Below are positions 34,089 to 40,824 of a DNA stretch of 40,824 bases, one piece after another; the first letter of the stretch is position 1; every line of letters begins with the position of its first letter. The stretch comes from CAZKEG01 sp964601575 (GTDB taxonomy: Bacteria; Desulfobacterota; Thermodesulfobacteria; Thermodesulfobacteriales; Thermodesulfatatoraceae). Location: positions 1-40,824 of the forward strand of contig CAZROA010000054.1 in the NCBI GenBank assembly GCA_964601575.1. The letters are read 5' to 3'. The notes beneath the pieces are model-generated. The model saw nothing but the letters and a program-made list of their open reading frames with translations, was not told where the DNA came from and made no database searches. A program made the position numbers and the translations under genes.

Positions 34089-35819
34089 TTGAAGAAAGAA
34101 CATACCTTTCTCTTTATATATGCCTTTTTCTTGGGGCTTGTAGGGGTCCTTTCTGCCCATGTCTTTATCTTTTTACTAAATCACGTCCAATGGCTGTTTT
34201 TGGAAAGGCTGGCCCATTATCAAATGGGCACCGTCCCTTCAAAGATTAACTGGTTCATTCTGATCAGTACCACCCTGGGAGGCCTTATCTCAGGCATCTT
34301 GGTCTATTCTTTGGCCCCTGAAGCTGAAGGACATGGTACGGATGCGGCGATTAAGGCCTTCCATCAAACAGGCGGGCGCATACGTGCTCGCGTTCCCTTC
34401 GTCAAAATCCTGGCCTCCGCGGTGACCATCGGCTCCGGAGGCTCAGCCGGACGTGAAGGGCCGGTGGTTCAGATAAGCTCTGGTCTGGCCTCAATCTTTG
34501 CCCAGATCACCAAGCTCCCGGTGCCGGAAAGGAGGCTCCTCCTTTTAATCGGCATGGCTGCCGGGCTAGCGGCGGTCTTCCGTTCCCCTATCGGGGCGGC
34601 CATCTTTGCCGTGGGTATCCTTTACAGCGAAGTGGACATCGAGGCCCACGCCGTGCTCTTCTGCCTCTTTGCCTCGGTTACGGCCTACGCCATAAACGGC
34701 GTGCTCGTCGGCTGGGAACCCCTTTTCAAGATCCCTGGAAAGATCGCCGTCACCGAGCTACGGCAATATCTCTACTTTCTGAGCCTTGGGATCTCCTCCG
34801 GCCTGGTGGCCTCGGTACTACCGCAAGTATTTTACGGCACACGGGACTTCTTTCGCCGCCTCAAGATCCCGAACTGGATAAAACCGGCCATCGGAGGCCT
34901 TGGGGTCGGACTCATGGCCCTGGTCTTCCCCCAGGTCTTAGGTGGGGGGTATCACTGGATTCAGATGGCCATTGATGGAAAGCTGGCCCTGACCTTGATG
35001 CTTGTCCTTATCTTGGCCAAGATGATCGCCCTTTCCCTTACCGTAGGATCAGGAGGTTCAGGAGGTGTCTTTGCCCCAAGCCTCTTTATAGGGGCCATGG
35101 TAGGCGGTACCTTGGCCCATTTCTTTCACCAAGCCCCGGCCCCTTACGTAGTGGTGGGTATGTGCTCGGTCTTTGGAGCGGCGGCTAGGGTCCCTTTGGC
35201 CAGCCTTTTTATGGTCATCGAGATGACCGGGGCCTTTCATATCTTAGCGGCCGCCGCCCTTTCGGTAACCGTCTCTTATGTGATCCAGAGGTTCCTCTCC
35301 GGAGGCTTTAAATATCGCAGCCTTTACGAGGGCCAGGTGCCTACTAAATTTGAGTCCCCAGCCCATCGCGGGGAGTTTTTTTATGATATCCTCAGCGGCA
35401 TTAAGGTCGGTGATATCTTTGATCCGCACCGGAAAGAATGGTCGGTCATCCCGGAAACCTTGCCTTTCCGAGACTTTATCTCCCTTTATGAACGCACTGG
35501 GCAGCATTATTTCCCGGTGGTAGATAAAGAACAAAAGCTAGTAGGCATCTTTTCCAGTAACGATATCAGGCCCTATCTCTCGGAAAGACACCTATGGGAT
35601 CTTTTGCTTATCAGAGACATTGCCCGCCGAGACGTTATTACTACCCACCCGAGTGAGGACATACACACCCTCTTGCGCAAATTTATCATACGCAATATCG
35701 AAGAACTCCCGGTGGTCGATGAAAAAGACCCCCAAAAATTCTTGGGTTTTATCAGCCGCCGAGAAGTGATTGCCTTTTACAACAAACGTCTTTCTCAATT
35801 TGCCCAAGAAAGATCTTGA
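34089..35819 (+). CDS. CLC-type anion channel/transporter with CBS pair (copy 2)
   Basis: 576 aa, a paralogue of the previous gene: GSGGSAGREGP (gate glutamate near 123), GSGGSGGVFAPSL, and a CBS pair with YFPVVDKEQKLVGIF. The selectivity loop is EGHGTD. The position of EcClC E203 is I177 (FAVGILYS), and the neighbouring acidic residue kept in copy 1 (E187) is also lost (G176). The start is TTG with AAGGA 7 bases before. The two genes are 20 bp apart and surely co-transcribed. Whether they form heterodimers is an inference; CLC proteins are dimers. Confidence 0.88.
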   Translation: MKKEHTFLFIYAFFLGLVGVLSAHVFIFLLNHVQWLFLERLAHYQMGTVPSKINWFILISTTLGGLISGILVYSLAPEAEGHGTDAAIKAFHQTGGRIRARVPFVKILASAVTIGSGGSAGREGPVVQISSGLASIFAQITKLPVPERRLLLLIGMAAGLAAVFRSPIGAAIFAVGILYSEVDIEAHAVLFCLFASVTAYAINGVLVGWEPLFKIPGKIAVTELRQYLYFLSLGISSGLVASVLPQVFYGTRDFFRRLKIPNWIKPAIGGLGVGLMALVFPQVLGGGYHWIQMAIDGKLALTLMLVLILAKMIALSLTVGSGGSGGVFAPSLFIGAMVGGTLAHFFHQAPAPYVVVGMCSVFGAAARVPLASLFMVIEMTGAFHILAAAALSVTVSYVIQRFLSGGFKYRSLYEGQVPTKFESPAHRGEFFYDILSGIKVGDIFDPHRKEWSVIPETLPFRDFISLYERTGQHYFPVVDKEQKLVGIFSSNDIRPYLSERHLWDLLLIRDIARRDVITTHPSEDIHTLLRKFIIRNIEELPVVDEKDPQKFLGFISRREVIAFYNKRLSQFAQERS

Positions 35820-35864
35820 ATCTAGTTTGGCCTGAGCCGAATATAAGAAAAAGGCCTTCTTGTC

Positions 35865-35893
35865 TTGACATACATGGTTGGGGCAAGTATTTT
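35865..35893 (+). promoter_or_regulatory. tRNA operon promoter
   Basis: Consensus TTGACA (35865-35870), 17-bp spacer and TATTTT (35888-35893). The predicted start near 35900 lies about 6 bp before tRNA-Lys. It probably also drives tRNA-Glu and the UPF0282 gene. Confidence 0.75.
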
Positions 35894-35905
35894 TTATCGC
35901 ACACT

Positions 35906-35981
35906 GGGTCGGTAACTCAGTTGGTAGAGTATCGGCCTTTTAAGCCGAGAGTCGCAGGTTCGAGTCCTGCCCGACCCACCA
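35906..35981 (+). tRNA. tRNA-Lys (TTT)
   Basis: A complete 76-nt cloverleaf: acceptor GGGTCGG/CCGACCC fully paired, D-stem ACTC/GAGT, anticodon loop CTTTTAA with anticodon TTT, T-stem GCAGG/CCTGC with TTCGAGT, discriminator A and an encoded CCA. Confidence 0.97.
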
Positions 35982-35989
35982 TTAACGGT

Positions 35990-36067
35990 GTCCCCGTCGT
36001 CTAGCCAGGTCCAGGACACCGGCCTTTCACGCCGGCAACAGGGGTTCAAATCCCCTCGGGGACGCCA
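35990..36067 (+). tRNA. tRNA-Glu (TTC)
   Basis: A complete 78-nt cloverleaf 8 bp after tRNA-Lys: acceptor GTCCCCG/CGGGGAC, anticodon stem CCGGC/GCCGG with loop CTTTCAC and anticodon TTC, T-stem AGGGG/CCCCT, discriminator G and encoded CCA. Confidence 0.97.
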
Positions 36068-36083
36068 TTTTTCTTTTCCCGCC

Positions 36084-36950
36084 ATGAAGATAGAATTTCT
36101 CGCCGCCGAAAGTTTAGGGGTCCGCTCCATGGCCACCCTGGTGCGCACCAAAGACCTAACCCTTTTGATTGATCCAGGGGCAGCCTTGGGGCCCAAGAGA
36201 TACGGCCTCCCCCCTGACCAGATAGAATGGAACCGCCTGCGGGAGACGAAAAAAGAGATCAAAAATCGACTAAAAGAGGCCGATATCATTATCATCACGC
36301 ATTATCACTATGATCATTATGATCCAGAATGGGCACCACTTTTCAAAGGGAAAAGGGTCTATCTAAAAGACCCTGAACGAAACATCAATCGCAACCAGGC
36401 CATGCGGGCCAAAGAGCTCTTAAAACGCCTTCGGGCGGCTCATATCTCCTGGGAAGTGGCCGAAGAGGGAAAGGTCATCTTCGGTGAGACGGAACTTTGT
36501 TTCTCTCCTCCTTTGAATCACGGGCCGGAGAGACGTTTTGGTACGGTGGTCAGCGTGTTAGTCAAAGAGGCTGGTGAGGCCTTTTTACATTCCTCTGATG
36601 TCTCCGGGCCGGTACAAAAAGAGGCCTTGGATTTCATCTATCAGGCCTCACCTAACATCATCTATATCGACGGTCCGGCCACTTATCTGGGGGAGCGTTT
36701 TGGGCTGGAGGCCTTAAGTCGAGCTTCTAAGGCCTTGGTCCAATTGGTCTCTGAGCTTAGACCAGAGGCCTTGATCCTTGATCATCACCTCTTGCGAGAT
36801 CTGGAGTGGAAAAGATGGGCTGCGCCGGTCTTTGAGGCTGGCCAAAGATTTGGGACCGAGGTAACGACAGCGGCTGGTTTTTCGGGAAAAGAAGATCTTC
36901 TCCTTGAAGCTTGGCGCAGAGATCGGTATAAAAAAGCGCCTAATCCTTGA
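36084..36950 (+). CDS. UPF0282-type metallo-beta-lactamase fold hydrolase
   Basis: 288 aa from the ATG at 36084; an open frame reaches back to 35988, but that part is tRNA-Glu. The zinc-binding motif THYHYDHYDP (HxHxDH) is near residue 70. Flanking segments LGVRSMATLV, LIDPGAALGPKRYGLPP and the later HSSDVSGP and DHHLLRD match the UPF0282 family, known mainly from archaea and thermophiles. The chemistry is probably metal-dependent hydrolysis; no substrate is established. There is no clear ribosome binding site. It is cotranscribed with the two upstream tRNAs and stands 52 bp before metK. Confidence 0.85.
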   Translation: MKIEFLAAESLGVRSMATLVRTKDLTLLIDPGAALGPKRYGLPPDQIEWNRLRETKKEIKNRLKEADIIIITHYHYDHYDPEWAPLFKGKRVYLKDPERNINRNQAMRAKELLKRLRAAHISWEVAEEGKVIFGETELCFSPPLNHGPERRFGTVVSVLVKEAGEAFLHSSDVSGPVQKEALDFIYQASPNIIYIDGPATYLGERFGLEALSRASKALVQLVSELRPEALILDHHLLRDLEWKRWAAPVFEAGQRFGTEVTTAAGFSGKEDLLLEAWRRDRYKKAPNP

Positions 36951-37002
36951 CACTTTTGTAATAGCTGGTTAGCTACGCCACAAATCGGGAAGGGGGAAAA
37001 CG

Positions 37003-38160
37003 ATGAGTCTTACCAATTTTCTCTTTACTTCAGAATCTGTTACCGAAGGCCATCCAGACAAGGTAGCGGATCAAATCTCTGATGCCATCCTTGATGCCAT
37101 CATTGACAAAGATCCTTATGCCCGGGTGGCTTGTGAGACTATGGTCAATACCGGGATGATCCTTATCGCCGGGGAGATCACCACTGAAGCCAAGGTGGAT
37201 TACGCCAAGATTGCCCGGGGAGTAGTAAAAGAAATCGGCTATAACCATTCAGATCTCGGGTTTGACTGGCAGACCTGTGCTGTGCTCACCAGCATCGACC
37301 GCCAATCACCGGACATCGCCATGGGGGTTGACCGCGGGGAGGAGATCGGGGCCGGAGACCAGGGCCTGATGTTTGGTTATGCCTGTGACGAGACCCCGGA
37401 TTTCATGCCTATGCCCATTTGGTATGCCCATCGGTTGGCCATGCGCCTGGCCGAGGTGCGCAAAAAGGGGATCTTGCCCTTCCTCAGGCCAGATGGGAAG
37501 ACCCAGGTGACCATTGCCTATGAAGACCGCCGGCCAAAGTTTGTCCATACCGTGGTCATCGCCGCTCAGCATGAACCATGGGTGGAATATAAAGAACTCA
37601 AAGAGGCCATTATTGAGGAGGTAATCAAAAAGATCATTGCTCCCGAACACCTTACTCCAGAGACCAAGTTTTTGGTGAATACCACGGGCCGGTTTGTGAT
37701 CGGTGGCCCATTGGCTGACTGTGGGATGACCGGTCGGAAGATCATCGTTGATACGTACGGTGGCCGCGGACACCACGGTGGTGGGGCCTTTTCTGGAAAA
37801 GACCCGACTAAAGTAGACCGGACACCTTCTTATTTTGCTCGTTACGTAGCCAAGAATATGGTAGCTGCCGGCGTAGCCCGGGAGCTTGAGGTCCAGGTGG
37901 CCTATGCCATCGGTGTCCCAGAGCCTTTGGCCATTAATGTCCAGACCTGGGGAACCAATAATATCCCTGTGGATCGCATCATCGAAATCATCCAGGAACT
38001 CTTTGATTTTCGTCCGCGGCACATGATCGAATATCTTGATATGCGCCGGCCTATCTTCCGCAAGACAGCGGCTTACGGCCACTTTGGTCGTATGGAACCG
38101 GAGTTTACTTGGGAAAAACTTGATATGGTGGAAAAGATCAAGGAATTGGCCGGGCTTTAA
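37003..38160 (+). CDS. metK: S-adenosylmethionine synthase
   Basis: 385 aa, the usual bacterial length. Signature motifs: GHPDKVADQISDAILD at the N-terminus, GAGDQGLMFGYA in the middle and GGGAFSGKDPTKVDR near residue 258-272. It makes SAM from methionine and ATP in the cytoplasm. AAGGGGG precedes the ATG. A TTGACA at 36947-36952 overlaps the previous stop codon, but the matching -10 is poor. No SAM riboswitch fits in the 52-bp leader. Directly followed by ahcY, so SAM synthesis and SAH removal are co-expressed. Confidence 0.97.
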   Translation: MSLTNFLFTSESVTEGHPDKVADQISDAILDAIIDKDPYARVACETMVNTGMILIAGEITTEAKVDYAKIARGVVKEIGYNHSDLGFDWQTCAVLTSIDRQSPDIAMGVDRGEEIGAGDQGLMFGYACDETPDFMPMPIWYAHRLAMRLAEVRKKGILPFLRPDGKTQVTIAYEDRRPKFVHTVVIAAQHEPWVEYKELKEAIIEEVIKKIIAPEHLTPETKFLVNTTGRFVIGGPLADCGMTGRKIIVDTYGGRGHHGGGAFSGKDPTKVDRTPSYFARYVAKNMVAAGVARELEVQVAYAIGVPEPLAINVQTWGTNNIPVDRIIEIIQELFDFRPRHMIEYLDMRRPIFRKTAAYGHFGRMEPEFTWEKLDMVEKIKELAGL

Positions 38161-38174
38161 GTAAGGAGGAAACG

Positions 38175-39431
38175 ATGGAATATCACGTTAAAGATCTCTC
38201 TCTGGCGGAAAAGGGTAAGCTACGCATTGAATGGGCTGGGCGGGAAATGCCGGTCCTTAAACAAATCCGCGCCCGATTTGAAAGGGAAAAGCCCCTTTCT
38301 GGAGTACGGATTGGGGCTTGCTTACACGTCACTACCGAGACAGCCAATCTGATGGATGTGCTTAAGGCTGGGGGGGCTGAAGTAGCCCTCTGTGCCTCTA
38401 ATCCTCTCTCTACCCAAGATGACGTAGCCGCAGCCCTGGTCAAATATTATGAGATCCCTGTCTTTGCCATTCGCGGAGAAGATCGAGATACGTATTATCA
38501 GCATATCAAGTCTGTCTTGGCCATTGAGCCCATGATCACCATGGATGACGGAGCTGACCTTATCTCCACCTTGCATTCCGAGTTCCCGGAAAAAGCAGAC
38601 CAGGTCCTTGGAGGCACGGAAGAAACCACCACTGGGGTCATTCGTCTCCGGGCCATGGCCAAGGATGGAGCCCTGCGCTATCCGGTCATTGCCGTAAACG
38701 ACGCCCTGACCAAACATCTCTTTGACAACCGGTATGGTACTGGCCAATCCACTATAGACGGGATCTTGCGAGCCACCAATCGGCTCCTGGCTGGTTCGGT
38801 CTTTGTGGTCGCTGGCTATGGTTGGTGTGGCCGAGGGGTGGCCATGCGCGCCCGGGGGATGGGGGCCAGGGTGATAATCACCGAGGTCGATCCGCTGAAG
38901 GCCCTTGAAGCGGTGATGGATGGCTTCGATGTTATGCCCATGGAAGAAGCGGCGGAAAAAGGTGACTTTTTCTGTACCCTGACCGGAGACCTTCATGTCA
39001 TTCGTAAAGAACACTTTCTTAAAATGAAAGACGGGGCCATAGTCTCTAACTCCGGGCATTTTAACGTGGAGCTTGATCTTGATGGCCTGAAAGAGATTAC
39101 CACCGAGGTACGCCGGATTCGAGATAACGTGGAAGAATATACCTTGGTCAACGGACGGAAGATCTATGTCCTGGCCGAAGGGCGCTTGGTCAATCTGGCT
39201 GCAGCCGAAGGACATCCCTCGGCGGTGATGGACATGAGTTTTGCCAATCAGGCCCTTTGTTCGGAATACATGGTCAAACACGCTAAGGAACTGGAAAAGA
39301 AGGTCTATCCTGTGCCAGAGGAGATCGACCGCACGGTGGCGGAAATGAAGCTTGCGGCCATGAATATCCGGATAGACCGACTGACTCCAGAGCAGGAAAA
39401 ATATCTTTCCTCTTGGGAGATGGGGACTTAG
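38175..39431 (+). CDS. ahcY: adenosylhomocysteinase
   Basis: 418 aa. The NAD-binding loop VAGYGWCGRGVAMRARG (about residue 214-230), the motif NDALTKHLFDNRYGTGQS with catalytic Lys/Asp, and VSNSGHF are classical. It splits S-adenosylhomocysteine into adenosine and homocysteine and relieves product inhibition of methyltransferases. AAGGAGG lies 6 bases before the ATG, and only 14 bp separate it from metK. The stop overlaps the queC start by one base. Confidence 0.97.
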   Translation: MEYHVKDLSLAEKGKLRIEWAGREMPVLKQIRARFEREKPLSGVRIGACLHVTTETANLMDVLKAGGAEVALCASNPLSTQDDVAAALVKYYEIPVFAIRGEDRDTYYQHIKSVLAIEPMITMDDGADLISTLHSEFPEKADQVLGGTEETTTGVIRLRAMAKDGALRYPVIAVNDALTKHLFDNRYGTGQSTIDGILRATNRLLAGSVFVVAGYGWCGRGVAMRARGMGARVIITEVDPLKALEAVMDGFDVMPMEEAAEKGDFFCTLTGDLHVIRKEHFLKMKDGAIVSNSGHFNVELDLDGLKEITTEVRRIRDNVEEYTLVNGRKIYVLAEGRLVNLAAAEGHPSAVMDMSFANQALCSEYMVKHAKELEKKVYPVPEEIDRTVAEMKLAAMNIRIDRLTPEQEKYLSSWEMGT

Positions 39432-40105
39432 TGACCAAGCCGATAGCGGTTTGTTTGGTAAGTGGAGGCCTTGATAGCTGCGTGGCCGCGGCGGTAGCGG
39501 CTAAGGACTATGAGCCTGCCTTTTTGCACGTCAACTACGGCCAACGCACCGAGGCCCGTGAGCTCCGTGCCTTCCGAGAAATTGCCGATTTTTACGGCGT
39601 CAGATATCGCTTGGTGGCTGATGTCCCGGCCCTGAAACAAATCGGTGGTTCGGCCCTTACCGACGAAGGTCTTGCCATCCCGGAAGGGAGCATCTCCACC
39701 GATGGTATTCCCATCACTTATGTCCCCTTTCGCAACGCCCATTTTCTGGCCATCGCCGTTTCTTGGGGGGAGGTCCTGGGGGCCAAGAAGATCTTTATCG
39801 GGGCCAGCCAGGTCGATTTTTCTGGCTACCCAGATTGCCGAGCCTCGTTTTTTGAGGCCTTCAATCGGGTCATTCAGGAAGGTACGCGGCCAGAGACCGA
39901 GATCGTCATTGAGACCCCACTCATTAATCTAACCAAGGCGGAGATCGTCAAACTGGGTATAGAGCTCAAGGCCCCGCTCCATCTGACCTGGTCTTGCTAT
40001 CAAAATGAAGAGGTGGCCTGCGGTCGGTGCGAGTCTTGTCTTTTGAGACTCAAAGGGTTTCGCGAGGCCGGAGCAAAAGACCCCATCCCTTACGAGAATG
40101 AGTAA
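39431..40105 (+). CDS. queC: 7-cyano-7-deazaguanine synthase
   Basis: 224 aa from a GTG that shares one base with the ahcY stop (TAGTG); GGGGA lies just upstream. A TTG start at 39413 would add six residues. The ATP-pyrophosphatase loop SGGLDS is at residues 11-16, with YVPFRN and the C-terminal zinc site SCYQN...CGRCESCLLR (four cysteines). It converts 7-carboxy-7-deazaguanine to preQ0 in queuosine synthesis. No queD, queE or queF is nearby. Placement after metK-ahcY fits the SAM demand of later queuosine steps (QueA, QueE), but this is inference. Confidence 0.92.
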   Translation: MTKPIAVCLVSGGLDSCVAAAVAAKDYEPAFLHVNYGQRTEARELRAFREIADFYGVRYRLVADVPALKQIGGSALTDEGLAIPEGSISTDGIPITYVPFRNAHFLAIAVSWGEVLGAKKIFIGASQVDFSGYPDCRASFFEAFNRVIQEGTRPETEIVIETPLINLTKAEIVKLGIELKAPLHLTWSCYQNEEVACGRCESCLLRLKGFREAGAKDPIPYENE

Positions 40106-40502
40106 GCCGGTCTTTGAGTGTAAGCGCTGCGGCTTTTGTTGCCAAGGTGAAAGCACCGTCTCTCTCTCCCCAGAAGAACAAGAGCGCATTGCTTCCTATC
40201 TCGGGCTCTCGGTCTCCGAATTCCTGGCTCGATATACGGTCAAACGGGGAAAGCGGGTCGAAATGAAGACCGTAAACGGCCATTGCATCTTCTACGATGA
40301 GGAGGAATCACTCTGTAAGATCCATCCAGTAAAGCCCTTTCACTGCCGGCAATGGCCCTTACACCCAAGCCTCCTGAGGGACAAGGAGAGCTTTGAAATC
40401 ATTCGACGGACGTGCCCTGGGTTTTCTCCGGAAGCCAGTTGGGAAGAGGTAAAGCGTTTTATGGAAGAGCAAGGTATTGACAGCAAGCGTAGAGGTGGAT
40501 AA
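40098..40502 (+). CDS. YkgJ-type zinc/Fe-S cysteine-cluster protein
   Basis: 134 aa. The cysteine pattern CKRCGFCCQG near the N-terminus, HCIFYDEEESLCKIHPVKPFHCR in separate parts, and the later RTCPGF match the YkgJ (UPF0153) family, thought to bind zinc or an Fe-S cluster; its role is unknown. It overlaps queC by 8 bp and is followed 13 bp later by tRNA-Asn, so the whole metK-to-tRNA stretch may be one transcript. Confidence 0.85.
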   Translation: MSKPVFECKRCGFCCQGESTVSLSPEEQERIASYLGLSVSEFLARYTVKRGKRVEMKTVNGHCIFYDEEESLCKIHPVKPFHCRQWPLHPSLLRDKESFEIIRRTCPGFSPEASWEEVKRFMEEQGIDSKRRGG

Positions 40503-40515
40503 TTTTCTGAGCAGT

Positions 40516-40591
40516 TCCCCGGTAGCTCAATTGGCAGAGCGGTGGGCTGTTAACCCATAGGTTGCAGGTTCGAGTCCTGCCCGGGGAGCCA
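40516..40591 (+). tRNA. tRNA-Asn (GTT)
   Basis: A complete 76-nt cloverleaf: acceptor TCCCCGG/CCGGGGA, anticodon loop CTGTTAA with anticodon GTT, T-stem GCAGG/CCTGC, discriminator G and an encoded CCA. It has no separate promoter that I can see; 13 bp separate it from the cysteine-cluster gene. Confidence 0.97.
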
Positions 40592-40634
40592 GATGCCCCT
40601 TTAAAATAGATAGCAGTCTTTAGCTTTCTGGGAA

Positions 40635-40824
40635 TTAACCTACCCATCGAAACGAATAAAGCCCCTCTATTAGACTAACCTTCCGCGGCCTCCTTTCCCT
40701 TCTTAAGCCAAGCATTTCTCTTATTTTCTCCGCCGTTTCCCTTACAAAGTTTCGCGACCCAATAATCAATCCCTCGGTAAAATAGCGTATCCGTCGCCTG
40801 AATACCTCCTTTTCCGTGAGCCGA
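40635..40824 (-). CDS. C-terminal fragment of a REP-associated tyrosine-transposase-like protein (runs off the right edge)
   Basis: The last 62 codons of a minus-strand gene are readable from 40823 down to a TAA at 40635-40637; the rest is outside the window. The frame contains RYFTEGLIIGSRNFV, then a basic stretch (GLRRERRPRKV) and GLYSFRWVG, which matches the C-terminal region of RAYT/IS200-like transposases (RYFTDG.ViGSkeFV, then basic residues, then a GLYaLRDL-like end). The catalytic HUH and Tyr domain would lie to the right and is not seen, so activity is unknown. It lies 43 bp past tRNA-Asn in the opposite orientation, a frequent site for mobile elements. Confidence 0.6.
   Translation of the reverse strand, partial: RLTEKEVFRRRIRYFTEGLIIGSRNFVRETAEKIREMLGLRRERRPRKVSLIEGLYSFRWVG

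Noticed and set aside
36951..37002. SAM riboswitch in front of metK
   Set aside because: Only 52 bp are available, and I see neither the SAM-I four-way junction nor a SAM-II or SAM/SAH-like pseudoknot motif.
37306..38082. A 258-codon antisense frame inside metK
   Set aside because: A shadow of metK; no domain or start signal.
38322..39281. A 319-codon open frame on the minus strand inside ahcY
   Set aside because: It is antisense to a clearly conserved enzyme, has no ribosome binding site or recognisable domain, and is rich in Gly/His/Arg as expected from a shadow frame.
1..40824. cas genes or another defence system adjoining the CRISPR array
   Set aside because: No Cas1, Cas2, Cas3, Cas9 or Csm/Cmr-like protein is encoded in the window; they must lie left of base 1 or elsewhere.

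Overview
The window reads as chromosomal DNA of a thermophilic anaerobic bacterium, most likely of the Thermodesulfobacteriota or a close deltaproteobacterial relative. This is inferred from gene content: a nine-haem lipoprotein cytochrome c, an Mrp ATPase fused to a NifX-like domain, an UPF0282 metallo-beta-lactamase protein otherwise typical of archaea and thermophiles, a SAM synthase/SAH hydrolase pair, and Lys/Arg/Glu-rich proteins. No rRNA or other marker gives a firmer placement. There is no prophage, and the only mobile-element trace is a transposase C-terminus at the right edge.

Layout. (1) 1-926: the trailer end of a CRISPR array with 14 repeats and 13 complete spacers; the leader and cas genes lie off the left edge. 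(2) 1064-8091, minus strand: a secreted DUF4412-like protein and a giant (2017 aa) secreted protein with two VWA domains. (3) 8278-12432, minus strand: a four-gene cassette made of a SARP/BTAD-type activator, a cytoplasmic Nal1-like serine protease, a coiled-coil/beta-rich orphan and a 72-aa protein that resembles the protease's N-terminal domain. Four direct repeats at an exact 11-bp period, ending 8 bp before a -10-like box, lie just upstream of the protease gene. This is the textbook geometry of a SARP binding site, and I consider this cassette the best candidate for an undescribed system. (4) 12565-17342, plus strand: a spore-photoproduct-lyase-like radical SAM enzyme, a nonahaem cytochrome, an RlmI-like rRNA methyltransferase and a histidine kinase with a Rossmann-type sensor domain. 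(5) 17393-22537: Mrp ATPase, DNA polymerase III delta (holA) and a Ca2+-type P-ATPase. (6) 22598-25659, minus strand: a TonB-ExbD-ExbB operon led by an exported protein with about 14 Asp-rich, calcium-loop-like repeats. (7) 25819-32140, minus strand: a TetR-regulated RND efflux operon (regulator, outer-membrane factor, adaptor, pump). (8) 32305-35819, plus strand: two tandem CLC anion transport proteins with CBS domains. (9) 35906-40591, plus strand: tRNA-Lys, tRNA-Glu, UPF0282 hydrolase, metK, ahcY, queC, a YkgJ-type cysteine-cluster protein and tRNA-Asn. (10) 40635-40824, minus strand: the C-terminus of a REP-associated tyrosine-transposase-like protein.

How parts work together. metK and ahcY make SAM and remove SAH, and queC makes the queuosine precursor preQ0. 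The efflux genes form a complete tripartite pump with its own repressor. ExbB-ExbD-TonB supply proton-motive force to outer-membrane transport. Gene spacing is tight throughout, with many 1-14 bp overlaps. The longest stretch without a protein or RNA gene outside the CRISPR array is about 190 bp.
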